From Klebsiella pneumoniae (GTDB lineage Bacteria > Pseudomonadota > Gammaproteobacteria > Pseudomonadales > Pseudohongiellaceae), in the NCBI GenBank assembly GCA_945902215.1, contig CAMDML010000025.1:1-39144 (forward strand): a stretch of DNA of 39,144 nucleotides. Direction: 5' to 3'. Below, piece by piece: positions 16,638 through 25,244 of this stretch (positions are counted from its first letter, which is position 1; each line of letters begins with the position of its first letter). Both the position numbers and the translations under genes were made by a program. Below the pieces are notes generated by a model, which saw only the letters and a list, made by a program, of their open reading frames with translations, had not been told where the DNA came from and ran no database searches.

Positions 16638-17237
16638 CTACTGATTCATCGCACTGATATACAGTTCAATCTGCTGCAAGCGCGCAATCGGATCCGCTTG
16701 TTCCAGCAAGGTCTGCCTTTCACGATTGCCAATGGGCAACAACTCGCTTAGCCGCCAGGCCACTTCTCTTAAATTCTCGAAGCTCATGTCCAGCTTCAAC
16801 TCTTCTATGGCCGGATGACGTGCCAAACCGCGCAGGAGATCCACGTACTCCACAAACTCATCACCCACCTCGACCGCTTCTGCGGTGACTGAATCCTGCG
16901 GTCGGAGCTCCACCATGGCCTTGCAGAGATTGTTCGTTTCGCGCCAGGTTTCCATGACATGAAACGTGCTGCGGCCTTCTGCGGTGATGCCCAAGAGGCC
17001 ATTGGGCAACTGGTTCCAGTCCACGACATGACAATAGGTGCCCGTGCGGTGAATATCGAGTTTTTGCCCGGTTTTAGCCACTTCGCTGCCGGTCTCGATG
17101 AGCACAATGCCGAAGCCGCTGCCGTCTTTGAGACAGCTACGCACCATGTCTACGTAGCGCGACTCGAAAATTTGCAAGGAGATGCGGCCCTTGGGAAAGA
17201 GCACGGAATTGAGCGGAAACAGTGGGATGGTTTCCAT
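16638..17237 (-). CDS. LON substrate-binding (N-terminal) domain protein
   Basis: This 199-residue protein consists of the LON N-terminal domain alone, without the ATPase or protease parts of Lon. It begins METIPLFPLNSVLFPKGRISLQIFE, continues with ESRYVDMV and FGIVLIETGSEV, and has HRTGTYCHVVDWNQLPNGLLGITAEG in the beta domain, followed by a helical C-terminus. Such stand-alone proteins are widespread in proteobacteria and their role is not settled. I start at ATG 17237 rather than at the further-upstream codon because the family begins there and AGG is 6 nt upstream. It follows mpl after 10 nt and is probably cotranscribed with it. Confidence 0.86.
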   Translation of the reverse strand: METIPLFPLNSVLFPKGRISLQIFESRYVDMVRSCLKDGSGFGIVLIETGSEVAKTGQKLDIHRTGTYCHVVDWNQLPNGLLGITAEGRSTFHVMETWRETNNLCKAMVELRPQDSVTAEAVEVGDEFVEYVDLLRGLARHPAIEELKLDMSFENLREVAWRLSELLPIGNRERQTLLEQADPIARLQQIELYISAMNQ

Positions 17238-17247
17238 GGCGCACCTG

Positions 17248-18648
17248 TTAGCCTTTGGCAGCCAGCGCGGTGAGCAGGCGTTGATGCAAGCCTTCAAAGC
17301 CGCCGTTGCTCATCACCACAATATGATCACCTGGACGCGCTTCCGCACACAGCCAGTCGATGATCGCCTGCGTGTCCGTCATGCTGAGGAAGCGGGCCTT
17401 CGCGTCGCGGCCGATTGCGTCGAGATCCAGTTTGGTCACCTGACTCTTGTACCAGAGCACGGCATCGGCCGAATCAAGTGACTGCGCAAGAGTATTCTGG
17501 TGATGCCCCATCTTCATGGTATTTGAGCGCGCTTCGATAGCCGTCAGCAGACGCCCTTTGTCGCCTGTCACGTTCATTCTTGCGCGCAGGCCGTCCAGGG
17601 TGGTTTTGATCGCGGTGGGGTGATGGGCGAAATCATCGTACACACGAATGTTGCGCACCGTGCCGATCAGTTCCAGTCGGCGTTTTACGCCGCCGAAACG
17701 CGACAAGGCCTCGCACGCAACATCGACTGGCACACCAGCATGAGCGGCCGCAGCTACGGCGGCTGCCGCATTCAGCATGTTGTGCCTGCCCAGCAACTGC
17801 CAGGAAATTTCACCGCTTTTGGTGCCACTCCCGGTGCCGTGGGTAATGCGCAGGCGGGAGCCATCAGGCTCCAGGGCCTGAACATTCCATTCGCTCTGCT
17901 GCTGGCCTTCACCCACGAAGCCGAAGCGCTGTACCTCGCTGTAGGCGCCTTTCGCCAGCACCTGCTCCAGGTAGGGCTCATGCTCAGGCAGAATCATGCA
18001 CCCCGATGCCGGAATAGTTTTAACAAGGTGTTGGAACTGGATCTGGATGTCTTCAATGTTGCGAAATATGTCAGCATGGTCGAATTCAAGATTGCCGAGA
18101 ATTACGGTGCGGGGGAGGTAGTGGATGAATTTCGACCGCTTGTCGAAAAACGCGCTATCGTATTCGTCGGCTTCAATCACGAAGAACGGCGAGGTACCGA
18201 GCCGCGCTGATACGCTGAAATTCAGCGGTACGCCGCCGACCAGATAGCCGGGGTCCATGCCGGCCTGATCGAGAATCCAGGTCAACATACTGGTGGTGGT
18301 GGTCTTGCCATGCGTGCCGGCTACCGCGAGCACCCAGCGGCCATGCAGCACGTACTGCGCGAGCCAGGCCGGGCCTGAGAGGAAGGGCAAACCCTTGTCC
18401 AGCACATACTCAACAGAAGGGTTGCCACGTGAACAGGTATTGCCGATCACAATAAGGTCGGGCTTGTTCGCTTCGATATGGGCGGGGTCGTAACCTGAGC
18501 ACAGCGCAATGCCCTGCTCCTCCAACTGCGTGCTCATCGGGGGATACACGCTCTGGTCGGAACCGCTGACCTGATGCCCCAGTTCCCGAGCCAGCACCGC
18601 AAGGCTGCCCATGAATGTACCGCAGATGCCCAGAATATGAATGCGCAT
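17248..18648 (-). CDS. mpl: UDP-N-acetylmuramate:L-Ala-gamma-D-Glu-meso-DAP ligase (murein recycling)
   Basis: Mpl joins recycled murein tripeptide to UDP-MurNAc, bypassing MurC, MurD and MurE. The 466 residues (E. coli 457) begin with the MurC-like Rossmann segment MRIHILGICGTFMGSLAVLA and contain the ATP loop AGTHGKTTTTSM (110-121), FVIEADEYDSAFFDKRSKF, which is the Mpl-type acidic and DKRSKF region, LEFDHADIF, the central HNMLNAAAAVAAA motif, and DDFAHHPTAI in the third domain. The DEYDSAFFDKRSKF form and the opening IHILGICGTFMG separate it from MurC. The ATG is preceded by AGG at 7 nt. It is divergent from the PFK gene (134-nt gap) and heads a two-gene unit with the LON-domain protein. 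Confidence 0.94.
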   Translation of the reverse strand: MRIHILGICGTFMGSLAVLARELGHQVSGSDQSVYPPMSTQLEEQGIALCSGYDPAHIEANKPDLIVIGNTCSRGNPSVEYVLDKGLPFLSGPAWLAQYVLHGRWVLAVAGTHGKTTTTSMLTWILDQAGMDPGYLVGGVPLNFSVSARLGTSPFFVIEADEYDSAFFDKRSKFIHYLPRTVILGNLEFDHADIFRNIEDIQIQFQHLVKTIPASGCMILPEHEPYLEQVLAKGAYSEVQRFGFVGEGQQQSEWNVQALEPDGSRLRITHGTGSGTKSGEISWQLLGRHNMLNAAAAVAAAAHAGVPVDVACEALSRFGGVKRRLELIGTVRNIRVYDDFAHHPTAIKTTLDGLRARMNVTGDKGRLLTAIEARSNTMKMGHHQNTLAQSLDSADAVLWYKSQVTKLDLDAIGRDAKARFLSMTDTQAIIDWLCAEARPGDHIVVMSNGGFEGLHQRLLTALAAKG

Positions 18649-18782
18649 GCTAAGCCTGTTTTGCCCCGATCAAGTGCACGGGATTGTCGCAAAGGGGCAC
18701 GTGATTGTCATGTCCGCAAATCAATTGGGCTCTGACCCTATTTAATTGAGTAAAATGCGGGTCTCGCTGTCAGGAGTCGCCC

Positions 18783-20048
18783 ATGTCCGCCAAGCCAGTC
18801 AACGTTTTCTATGCCCAGTCCGGAGGGGTTACTGCCGTTATCAATGCGTCGGCCTGCGGCGTCATCCAGACTGCACGCAAACAACCGCAAATGGGCAAGG
18901 TGTTTGCCGGGCGCAACGGCATTATCGGCGCACTGCGCGAGGAGTTGATCGACACTACTGCCGAGTCCGATGCAACTATCGCAGCACTCCGCCACACACC
19001 CGCCGGGGCTTTCGGTTCCTGCCGCTACAAGCTCAAGGGGCTCGACCAGAACCGCGCCGAATACGCACGCCTCATCGACGTGTTCAAGGCACACGACATC
19101 GGCTACTTCTTTTACAACGGCGGCGGCGACTCGCAGGACACCGCGAACAAAGTGGCGCAATTCAGCCAGCAGGCGAACTTTCCCATCACCTGCATCGGCA
19201 TTCCCAAAACCGTGGACAACGATTTGCCGATCACCGACACCTGCCCCGGTTTTGGCTCCGTGGCGAAATACGTGGCAGTGTCGATTCGTGAAGCGGGTCT
19301 CGATGTAGCATCGATGGCAGAGAGCTCCACCAAGGTATTCGTGATGGAAGTGATGGGCCGCCACGCGGGCTGGATCGCCGGTGCTGCAGGCCTCGCCGCC
19401 GAACAGGACGGCGATGCGCCGCACATCATCGTGTTCCCGGAAATCCCGTTCGAGCAGACCGCTTTCCTTGCCAAGGTCAGCGACAGTGTGAAGAAGCACG
19501 GCTACTGCGCCATCGTGGTATCCGAAGGCGCGCATTATGCCGACGGCACCTTCCTCGCCGAAGCCGGCGGCAAAGATGCCTTCGGCCACGCGCAGTTGGG
19601 TGGCGTAGCGCCGATGCTGGCAGCCATGATCAAGGCTGAACTCGGCTTCAAATACCACTGGGCCGTGTCAGATTATCTGCAGCGTGCTGCCAGACACATC
19701 GCTTCTGCCACCGACGTGGAGCAGGCGTATGCGGTGGGCAAGGCCGCAGTCGAATTGGCCTTGGCTGGCAAGAATGCCGTCATGCCGGTGATCCTGCGCG
19801 AGAGTTCCAGCCCGTATAAATGGAGCGTTGGCTGTGCGAACCTGAGCGACGTTGCCAACGTCGAGAAACTTATGCCGCGCGACTTCATCACTGCCGATGG
19901 TTTCGGCATCACCGCCAAAGCGCGTGAATATTTCTCCCCGCTGATCCAAGGTGAAGACTACCCGCCATACAAGAACGGTCTGCCTCAGTACGCACGCCTG
20001 CAAAAAATACTGGTACCTAAGAAACTACCCGCCTGGTCAGGCAAGTAA
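18783..20048 (+). CDS. pfp: 6-phosphofructokinase, probably pyrophosphate-dependent
   Basis: The enzyme interconverts fructose-6-phosphate and fructose-1,6-bisphosphate. Two positions point to PPi rather than ATP as donor: the nucleotide-site motif is GGGDSQDT (113-120), with Asp where ATP enzymes have the second Gly of GGDGS, and the catalytic loop reads PKTVDND (141-147), with Lys instead of the Gly of PGTIDND. MGRHAGW (191-197) is the family signature. At 421 residues it fits the shorter PPi-PFK forms. AGGAG lies 8 nt before the ATG. A reversible PPi enzyme could serve both glycolysis and gluconeogenesis. The AEC transporter gene follows after 7 nt. The donor assignment follows established sequence rules but is not proven. 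Confidence 0.88.
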   Translation: MSAKPVNVFYAQSGGVTAVINASACGVIQTARKQPQMGKVFAGRNGIIGALREELIDTTAESDATIAALRHTPAGAFGSCRYKLKGLDQNRAEYARLIDVFKAHDIGYFFYNGGGDSQDTANKVAQFSQQANFPITCIGIPKTVDNDLPITDTCPGFGSVAKYVAVSIREAGLDVASMAESSTKVFVMEVMGRHAGWIAGAAGLAAEQDGDAPHIIVFPEIPFEQTAFLAKVSDSVKKHGYCAIVVSEGAHYADGTFLAEAGGKDAFGHAQLGGVAPMLAAMIKAELGFKYHWAVSDYLQRAARHIASATDVEQAYAVGKAAVELALAGKNAVMPVILRESSSPYKWSVGCANLSDVANVEKLMPRDFITADGFGITAKAREYFSPLIQGEDYPPYKNGLPQYARLQKILVPKKLPAWSGK

Positions 20049-20055
20049 GGACACC

Positions 20056-20949
20056 ATGCTGCTCACCATTTTTTCGGTCATCGCGCCGGTCTTCATCTGT
20101 GCCATGCTTGGCTATGGCTGGGTCAAAAAAGGCTTGGCTTTTGACACCCCCTTCGTGTCGCGTCTCGTCATGGAAGTCGGCGCTCCGTGCCTGATTTTTT
20201 CTTCCTTCATGGAACAGAACATCGACATGGACGCTTTCCAAGAGATGGCCACTGCAGCGTTTGCTTCAATGCTGCTGTTCGGTGTCGCCGGCAGTGCAGT
20301 GCTGTACCTGGCGAAACTGGATCAACGCACCTGGTTGCCGTCGCAGATGTTCCCCAATGTCGGCAACATGGGTTTGCCGCTTTGTTTGCTGGCATTTGGG
20401 CAGGAAGGCCTGGCATTCGGTATGACCTATTTCATGGTCAACACCGTGTTTGGTTTCACGATCGGCATGATGATTACGTCGGGCAAAGTGTCGTTCCGCG
20501 AACTGCTGAAGAACCCCACGTTCTATTCAGTGCTAATCACGCTGCTGTTCCTGTTCACCGACACCAAGCCCTGGACCTGGGTGCAGAACACCACCAAGTT
20601 GCTTGGTAACTTTACCATTCCGTTGATGCTGATCGCGATGGGCGTTTCGCTGGCACGCTTCCACATTGCCAGTGTCAAGCGCAGCCTGTTGATCTCGGTG
20701 CTGCGTCTCAGCATGGGATTTGTCGTAGGTGTAGCGATTGCAGAACTGCTGGGGCTGGAAGGTATTGCACGCGGCATCACCATCCTGCAAAGCTCGATGC
20801 CAGTAGCCGTGTTCTCGTACCTCTTTGCTGTGCGTTACAACCGCAGCCCCGAGGAAGTAGCAGGCACCGTATTGATCTCCACGGTTCTGTCGTTTCTGAG
20901 CCTCCCACTGCTATTGTGGTACGTCCTGCCGCTGGCCTCTGCCGTATAA
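20056..20949 (+). CDS. AEC-family (auxin efflux carrier-type) membrane transporter
   Basis: This 297-residue protein is hydrophobic throughout, with about ten predicted membrane segments. It begins MLLTIFSVIAPVFICAMLGYGWVKKG, the usual AEC start. A mid-protein PNVGNMGLPLCLLAFG carries the characteristic N-x-GN-x-GLP motif, and the C-terminal half has FTIPLMLIAMGVSLA and LQSSMPVAVFSYLFA, both typical. Bacterial AEC proteins include malonate and other organic-anion carriers, but the substrate here cannot be told. ATG 20056 is preceded by TAAGGA and lies 7 nt after the PFK stop; the longer open frame upstream runs inside PFK. It is most likely cotranscribed with PFK and the following TPR gene. 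Confidence 0.9.
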   Translation: MLLTIFSVIAPVFICAMLGYGWVKKGLAFDTPFVSRLVMEVGAPCLIFSSFMEQNIDMDAFQEMATAAFASMLLFGVAGSAVLYLAKLDQRTWLPSQMFPNVGNMGLPLCLLAFGQEGLAFGMTYFMVNTVFGFTIGMMITSGKVSFRELLKNPTFYSVLITLLFLFTDTKPWTWVQNTTKLLGNFTIPLMLIAMGVSLARFHIASVKRSLLISVLRLSMGFVVGVAIAELLGLEGIARGITILQSSMPVAVFSYLFAVRYNRSPEEVAGTVLISTVLSFLSLPLLLWYVLPLASAV

Positions 20950-20980
20950 TCGACCAATGTCTAAATCCGGAGAATGAGTC

Positions 20981-21532
20981 ATGAGCTTGCGTGCCGCGTT
21001 TGCCCTCTGTTGTTGCCTCCTGTTTATCCCGGTTGCCAACGCCGATCAGGATGACCCCCGTTTGGAAGATTTGTTCCTGCGCCTCAAGAGTGCGACAAGC
21101 GTTGATGAAGTCTTTCCGGTCGAAAACCTGATCTGGGAAATCTGGGTCGAACATGCCGATGCCAGCATTAACCGGCAGATGCTCACCGGCATTCAGCAGA
21201 TGAGCAACAATGCCCTCCCCGCCGCACTCGCCACCTTTGATCGGCTGGTGCAGGAGGCACCTGATTTCGCGGAAGCCTGGAACAAGCGCGCAACAATTCA
21301 CTTCATGATGGGCAACTACCCGGCGTCAGAGGCGGACATCGTCCAAACGCTGCGCCTCGAGCCCTTTCATTTCGGTGCACTGTCGGGCCGTGGTCTGGTG
21401 CTGCTGGCACTAGGACAATACGAAACCGCCCGTAATGCGTTCAGCGCTGCGCTGGAAGTGAATCCGAACATGCCTTCGGTGAAGAACAATATCGAAGAGC
21501 TCAATGCGTATTTGCGCGGCTCTACGATCTAG
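20981..21532 (+). CDS. Small exported TPR-repeat protein
   Basis: The 183-residue protein has a signal peptide (about 1-21, MSLRAAFALCCCLLFIPVANA). Its mature part contains tetratricopeptide repeats: ALPAALATFDRLVQEAPDFAEAWNKRATIHFMMGNYPASEAD (about 75-116) and the next repeat, ALSGRGLVLLALGQYETARNAFSAALEVNPN. TPR domains mediate protein-protein contacts. No enzymatic domain is visible, so it is presumably a periplasmic adaptor. It is 31 nt after the AEC gene with GGAG before the ATG, so the PFK-AEC-TPR set may be one operon. It converges on pdxH with a 38-nt gap and no obvious terminator. Small TPR proteins of this type are common in proteobacteria without an assigned role. Confidence 0.85.
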   Translation: MSLRAAFALCCCLLFIPVANADQDDPRLEDLFLRLKSATSVDEVFPVENLIWEIWVEHADASINRQMLTGIQQMSNNALPAALATFDRLVQEAPDFAEAWNKRATIHFMMGNYPASEADIVQTLRLEPFHFGALSGRGLVLLALGQYETARNAFSAALEVNPNMPSVKNNIEELNAYLRGSTI

Positions 21533-21570
21533 CCCCTGCCTGGCAATCTCCTCAATACTTTACGGCCGGC

Positions 21571-22212
21571 TCAGGGCGCCAGCCGTTCGATCCCCCAAGT
21601 GGAGTCGCCCTGGCGGGAGTACTTGAAGCGGTCGTGCAGGCGGTTGGCACCGCCTTGCCAGAACTCAATGTCATGTGGATACACGCGGATGCCACCCCAG
21701 AAATCCGGCAGTGGTACCTCACCCTGCGCAAATTTTTCCTTCATGTGCGCGAGTTGGTTCATCAGGAAAGTACGCGAAGTAATTGGCGAGCTTTGTTGTG
21801 ATGCCCAGGCAGCGAGCTGTGAATCGCGTGGCCGCGACATGAAGTATTTGACCGATTCCGCCATGCTGATTTTTTCCGCAGTGCCACCCACCTTTACCTG
21901 CCGCTGCATACCATGCCAGGGGAACAGCAGGCTCACATGATGGTTGCCGGCCAACTCCTTGGCTTTGCGACTACCGTAGTTGGTGAAGAACACGAAGCCG
22001 CGCGCATCCAGCTGCTTGAGCAGCACCAGGCGCTGCGAGGGCTGCCCTTCCGGTGAGACCGTAGCCACCACCATCGCCGTGGGATCGGGCAGGTCGCACG
22101 TAATGGCCTGTTGCTGCCATGTCTCAAACAGCGCAAGCGGATCGGTCGGCAGATCTTCACGGCGCAGACCACCTTGCAGATATTCGCGGCGGATTTGCTC
22201 GAGCGCCATCAT
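21571..22212 (-). CDS. pdxH: Pyridoxine/pyridoxamine 5'-phosphate oxidase
   Basis: PdxH is the FMN oxidase that makes pyridoxal 5'-phosphate. The 213 residues (E. coli 218) include the N-terminal [24 protein letters not shown], the FMN-binding stretch [27 protein letters not shown], the [17 protein letters not shown] region, [18 protein letters not shown], and the highly conserved C-terminus [10 protein letters not shown]...W-IERLAP. The PLP product serves the aminotransferase encoded at 33754 among many others. Two adjacent ATGs (22212 and 22209) are possible starts. The gene is monocistronic by layout and divergent from the beta-hydroxyacid dehydrogenase. A TAGAAT hexamer on the minus strand (22248-22243) may be its -10, without a convincing -35. 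Confidence 0.96.
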   Translation of the reverse strand: MMALEQIRREYLQGGLRREDLPTDPLALFETWQQQAITCDLPDPTAMVVATVSPEGQPSQRLVLLKQLDARGFVFFTNYGSRKAKELAGNHHVSLLFPWHGMQRQVKVGGTAEKISMAESVKYFMSRPRDSQLAAWASQQSSPITSRTFLMNQLAHMKEKFAQGEVPLPDFWGGIRVYPHDIEFWQGGANRLHDRFKYSRQGDSTWGIERLAP

Positions 22213-22302
22213 GGGTTAAACCTCGCGTTTGCTTTGCTCGGTATTCTACCCGATCCCCTCCCGGACACACGCAGGAAAGCACAAACGCTGCGTCTGCCGA
22301 CA

Positions 22303-22330
22303 TGGACATATTAGTTCGTTGCTTTATATT
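22303..22330 (+). promoter_or_regulatory. Predicted promoter of the beta-hydroxyacid dehydrogenase gene
   Basis: TGGACA (22303-22308) and TATATT (22325-22330) each match consensus at 5 of 6 positions, with a 16-nt spacer. Initiation near 22337 gives a leader of about 40 nt to ATG 22377. Confidence 0.55.
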
Positions 22331-22376
22331 GGCGGCCTGATTTCCCACTACAGTTCACCACGACAGGACACTGTAT

Positions 22377-23249
22377 ATGAGCAGCATTACCGCATTCATC
22401 GGCCTCGGTACCATGGGCTTTCCGATGGCCGGACATTTGGTCAAAGCCGGGCATACCGTTACGGTCTACAACCGGACCGCCGCGAAGGCGGCTGAATGGC
22501 AGAAGCAGCATGGCGGCAAGACTGCGGCAACTCCTGCAGAGGCCGCAAAGGGTGCTGCAATCATCTTCACTTGCGTGGGCAATGATGACGATCTGCGTCA
22601 GGTCGTAGCCGGACCACAGGGGATTTTCCAGACTGCGGCACGCGGCACCATCATCGTCGATCACACCACGACCTCGGCCACTGTTGCACGCGAACTGGCA
22701 GCACAAGCAGTAAGCAAGGGTATGCATTTCATCGATGCGCCGGTATCGGGCGGTCAGGCCGGCGCACAGAATGGCACTCTGACCGTGATGGCTGGCGGTG
22801 ATGCAGGCGCATTCGCGCAAGCCGAGCCGGTAATCCGCGCCTTTGCGGCCAGCGTGAAACTGCTCGGACCATCAGGTTATGGCCAACTGACCAAGATGGT
22901 GAACCAGATCTGTATCGCAGGACTCGTACAGAGTCTGGCGGAAGGCATTCATTTTGCCAAGCGCGCGGGGCTTGATGTGGAACAGGTCATCGATGTCATC
23001 AGTAAAGGCGCCGCGTCGTCGTGGCAGATGCAGAACCGCTCAAAAACCATGGCTAACAATGAGTTCAATTTCGGTTTTGCGGTTGACTGGATGCGCAAGG
23101 ATCTCGGCATTGCAATGGCGGAAGCAGCCAACAACGGCGCTTCATTGCCGGTGACCAAAATCGTCGATGGTTACTACGCAGAAGTGCAGAACATCGGTGG
23201 CAAGCGCTGGGATACCTCGTCCCTGATTTCTCTGCTGGAGAAGAAATAA
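22377..23249 (+). CDS. NAD(P)-dependent beta-hydroxyacid dehydrogenase (3-hydroxyisobutyrate dehydrogenase family)
   Basis: The 290-residue enzyme has the Rossmann loop GLGTMGFPMAGHL (9-21), the substrate-site signature DAPVSGGQAGAQNGTLTVMAGG (in the 120-141 region) and the catalytic Lys173 with Asn176 in LTKMVNQ. This family includes 3-hydroxyisobutyrate dehydrogenase, tartronate semialdehyde reductase and succinic/glyoxylate semialdehyde reductases. The sequence alone does not settle the substrate, so no symbol is given. A Tyr/Asn pair at 31-32 followed by Arg33 after the second strand (VYNRT) suggests NADP rather than NAD. It has its own promoter and stands alone between pdxH and the HNH gene. 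Confidence 0.88.
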   Translation: MSSITAFIGLGTMGFPMAGHLVKAGHTVTVYNRTAAKAAEWQKQHGGKTAATPAEAAKGAAIIFTCVGNDDDLRQVVAGPQGIFQTAARGTIIVDHTTTSATVARELAAQAVSKGMHFIDAPVSGGQAGAQNGTLTVMAGGDAGAFAQAEPVIRAFAASVKLLGPSGYGQLTKMVNQICIAGLVQSLAEGIHFAKRAGLDVEQVIDVISKGAASSWQMQNRSKTMANNEFNFGFAVDWMRKDLGIAMAEAANNGASLPVTKIVDGYYAEVQNIGGKRWDTSSLISLLEKK

Positions 23250-23258
23250 GCAAGAATG

Positions 23259-23287
23259 TTGACGATTCTGCATTAAGCCGTTAGAGT
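23259..23287 (+). promoter_or_regulatory. Predicted promoter of the HNH nuclease gene
   Basis: TTGACG (23259-23264; 5 of 6) and TAGAGT (23282-23287; 4 of 6) are separated by an ideal 17 nt. Initiation near 23294 leaves about 45 nt to ATG 23339. This suggests the gene is expressed independently of the dehydrogenase that ends 10 nt upstream. Confidence 0.55.
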
Positions 23288-23338
23288 CCGCCCGAATTTA
23301 CGTGAAGCTTCCCATGAGGGTTTCGTAACACGAAGTTT

Positions 23339-23935
23339 ATGTATCACGAAGAAAAGCACGATGGCAGGCCGGACGAACAGGCCCACATTCTTCGACTCAA
23401 TATTGCTGGCAGCCCCATTGAATGGCTGACCTGGCAGGAAGCAACGACTCTCTACGCCCGTGAACTCGTCACCTGGACCCTCGGTGACACCATCCGCACC
23501 GTATGGGGCGGCACCTCCCGATTCTCCGGTAAACGCAGCTCCATTGCCCTGCACAGCATCATCGCCTGCGCCGGTGAATTGCATGGCGGTCGCCCGAAGA
23601 AACCGGCATTGAGCAACAAGATCCTGTTCCGTCGCGACCAGAACCTCTGCATGTATTGCGGCAAACAGTACGCCGACCGTGAACTCAGCTGCGACCACAT
23701 CATTCCCACCTCACGCGGCGGCAGAAATACCTGGGTGAACGTGGTGGCGTCCTGCAAGCGCTGCAACCACTTCAAACAGGACCGCACGCCGGAAGAAGCA
23801 CATATGGAATTGCTGGCCCTGCCCTTCGAACCCAATCCGGCCGAGTATCTGGCGCTGATGAACAGCCGCCGCATCCGCGCGGACCAGATGGATTTCCTCA
23901 AGGCGCAGTTTTCACGAAATTGCCGGTTGCAATAA
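23339..23935 (+). CDS. HNH endonuclease-domain protein
   Basis: The 198 residues contain a zinc-stabilised HNH domain at about 100-150: first Cys pair CMYC (104/107), the catalytic SCDHIIPTSRGG with Asp119-His120, Asn134 in TWVNVV, second Cys pair CKRC (139/142), and His144 with Lys146 in NHFK. The N-terminal 95 residues carry a tryptophan-rich region (WLTWQEA, VTWTLGD, TVWGG). The fold is that of a DNA nuclease. Stand-alone chromosomal copies of this type are frequent in proteobacteria and I do not know their role. No methyltransferase, toxin, phage or restriction partner is near. Base use looks like that of its neighbours, so recent transfer is not suggested. Confidence 0.86.
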   Translation: MYHEEKHDGRPDEQAHILRLNIAGSPIEWLTWQEATTLYARELVTWTLGDTIRTVWGGTSRFSGKRSSIALHSIIACAGELHGGRPKKPALSNKILFRRDQNLCMYCGKQYADRELSCDHIIPTSRGGRNTWVNVVASCKRCNHFKQDRTPEEAHMELLALPFEPNPAEYLALMNSRRIRADQMDFLKAQFSRNCRLQ

Positions 23936-23940
23936 CAACC

Positions 23941-23970
23941 TGTCCACTTCTGCCCTGTCCACTTCTGCCC
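23941..23970. repeat. Perfect 15-bp tandem duplication
   Basis: TGTCCACTTCTGCCC occurs twice in direct succession (23941-23955, 23956-23970), filling most of the 39-nt gap between the HNH stop and the convergent ybfF stop. It does not form a hairpin with itself and does not look like a terminator. A simple replication-slippage duplication is the plainest explanation. Confidence 0.9.
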
Positions 23971-23974
23971 TGGG

Positions 23975-24751
23975 CTATGCCGGCATCGTATCCAGAAAAT
24001 TCCGCACCAGTCGCTGTAAGGCTTCTGGTTTCTCCGAGTGTACCCAGTGCCCCGCATTTGCCACGGTTTTCAGCGCCGCGCGCGGAAACTGTTGGCTAAT
24101 GCTGGCGTAGTGTTCAGGCAGAATGTAGTCGGAAAGGTCGCCCCGGATGAACAAGGCCGGCCCTTCGTACACTAACCCGTGTTCAGGCCAACCGGTTACT
24201 TCGGCGAAATACTGCTGAATTACTGGCAGATTGATGCGCCACTGAAACTTGCCAGTGGGTGCGCGCTGCAGATTCGCCAGCAGGAAATCACGTACGGCTT
24301 TGCGTTCGATGTGCTGCGCGAGTTGATTCTCGGCCTCAGCCCGGCTGCGTAATGCGGCGAGATCAAGCGCAGCCAACGCTTGCAGCACAGCATCATTACT
24401 TTTGGCATAGGCAACAGGGGCAATGTCGACTACTACCAGACTGCGCACCCGCTGCGGTTGCTGCAGCGCCAGCAGCATGGCGGTCTTGCCCCCCATTGAA
24501 TGGCCTAGCAAATGTACGCTGCTGAGCCCGAGGCCACTCATGGTATCGGCAACATCCGCTGCCATTTCCTCAAGCGTCATCGAATCGGCCCACGGTGACT
24601 GCCCGTGATTGCGCGCATCGAAGGCATACAGAGCATAGCGATCCGCGAGTTGTCCCGCATGCACAGACCAGTTGCCTTGGTTGCCATATAAGCCGTGCAG
24701 AATGACGAGCGGAACGCCAGCTTCAGAATACTGTTTGCAGTGAAGCTTCAT
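23975..24751 (-). CDS. ybfF: Alpha/beta-hydrolase, YbfF-type esterase
   Basis: The 258-residue hydrolase (E. coli YbfF 254) has VILHGLYGNQGNW with the oxyanion HG, FDARNHGQSP, the nucleophile elbow GHSMGGK with Ser85, a RGDLSDYI acid region (Asp205/Asp208), and the catalytic His235 in NAGHWVHSEKP. YbfF cleaves acyl esters including short and long acyl-CoA and palmitoyl esters in vitro; its physiological role is unclear. It starts 3 nt after the bcp stop without its own ribosome binding site, so it is translationally coupled. It is the last gene of a thioesterase-bcp-ybfF operon. Two enzymes acting on acyl thioesters or esters in one operon fits a shared role in acyl turnover, but this is inference. 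Confidence 0.88.
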   Translation of the reverse strand: MKLHCKQYSEAGVPLVILHGLYGNQGNWSVHAGQLADRYALYAFDARNHGQSPWADSMTLEEMAADVADTMSGLGLSSVHLLGHSMGGKTAMLLALQQPQRVRSLVVVDIAPVAYAKSNDAVLQALAALDLAALRSRAEAENQLAQHIERKAVRDFLLANLQRAPTGKFQWRINLPVIQQYFAEVTGWPEHGLVYEGPALFIRGDLSDYILPEHYASISQQFPRAALKTVANAGHWVHSEKPEALQRLVRNFLDTMPA

Positions 24752-24754
24752 GCG

Positions 24755-25228
24755 CTATTGCAGATTGGCGCCAATCCACGCCAATACGTCATCGTGATGG
24801 GTTTTTGTGTTTACCTTTTCCATGATGTGGCGCAGCTTGCCGTCGCTGTCGATGATAAAACTCATCCTGTGTAGCCCGACGTACGCGCGACCCATAAATT
24901 TCTTCGGACCCCAGACCCCATATTTTTCTGCCACCGCATGATCCACATCCGACAATAACGTGAAATTGAGTTTTTGCTTCTCAGTGAATTTCAGCAGCAA
25001 CTTTTGCGGATCGGTACTGACGCCGAATACTTTGATCCCCAGTTTCGCCAGCGCCTTGCTGCTGTCGCGCAAGCCGCAAGCTTGTACCGTGCAGCCTGGC
25101 GTCAAGGCCTTGGGATAAAAATAGACGAGCACGATCTGACCCTTGTAGTCCTTAAGTGTGTGATTGTCGCCGTCTTGATCGGACAGCGTGAACGCTGGAG
25201 CGAGATTGCCGATTTTGGGTAGTGTCAT
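24755..25228 (-). CDS. bcp: Thiol peroxidase, BCP/PrxQ type
   Basis: Bcp reduces hydrogen and organic peroxides with electrons from thioredoxin. The 157 residues (E. coli 156) show the peroxiredoxin motif PKALTPGCTVQACGLRD with peroxidatic Cys46 and resolving Cys51 five residues later, the alpha-2 atypical 2-Cys arrangement of PrxQ. The C-terminal part has YGVWGPKKFMGRAYVGLHRMSFIID, which is conserved. The alanine in PKALTPGC replaces the more usual acidic or polar residue but leaves the Thr and Pro of the active site. AAGGA lies about 9 nt before the ATG. It is the middle gene of the thioesterase-bcp-ybfF operon. Confidence 0.94.
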   Translation of the reverse strand: MTLPKIGNLAPAFTLSDQDGDNHTLKDYKGQIVLVYFYPKALTPGCTVQACGLRDSSKALAKLGIKVFGVSTDPQKLLLKFTEKQKLNFTLLSDVDHAVAEKYGVWGPKKFMGRAYVGLHRMSFIIDSDGKLRHIMEKVNTKTHHDDVLAWIGANLQ

Positions 25229-25244
25229 TGAAGATGTTCCTTGA

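Noticed and set aside
18738..19658. A 306-codon open frame on the minus strand opposite the PFK gene
   Set aside because: It gives His/Ala/Gly-rich sequence without domain motifs, and the plus-strand PFK has full family signatures.
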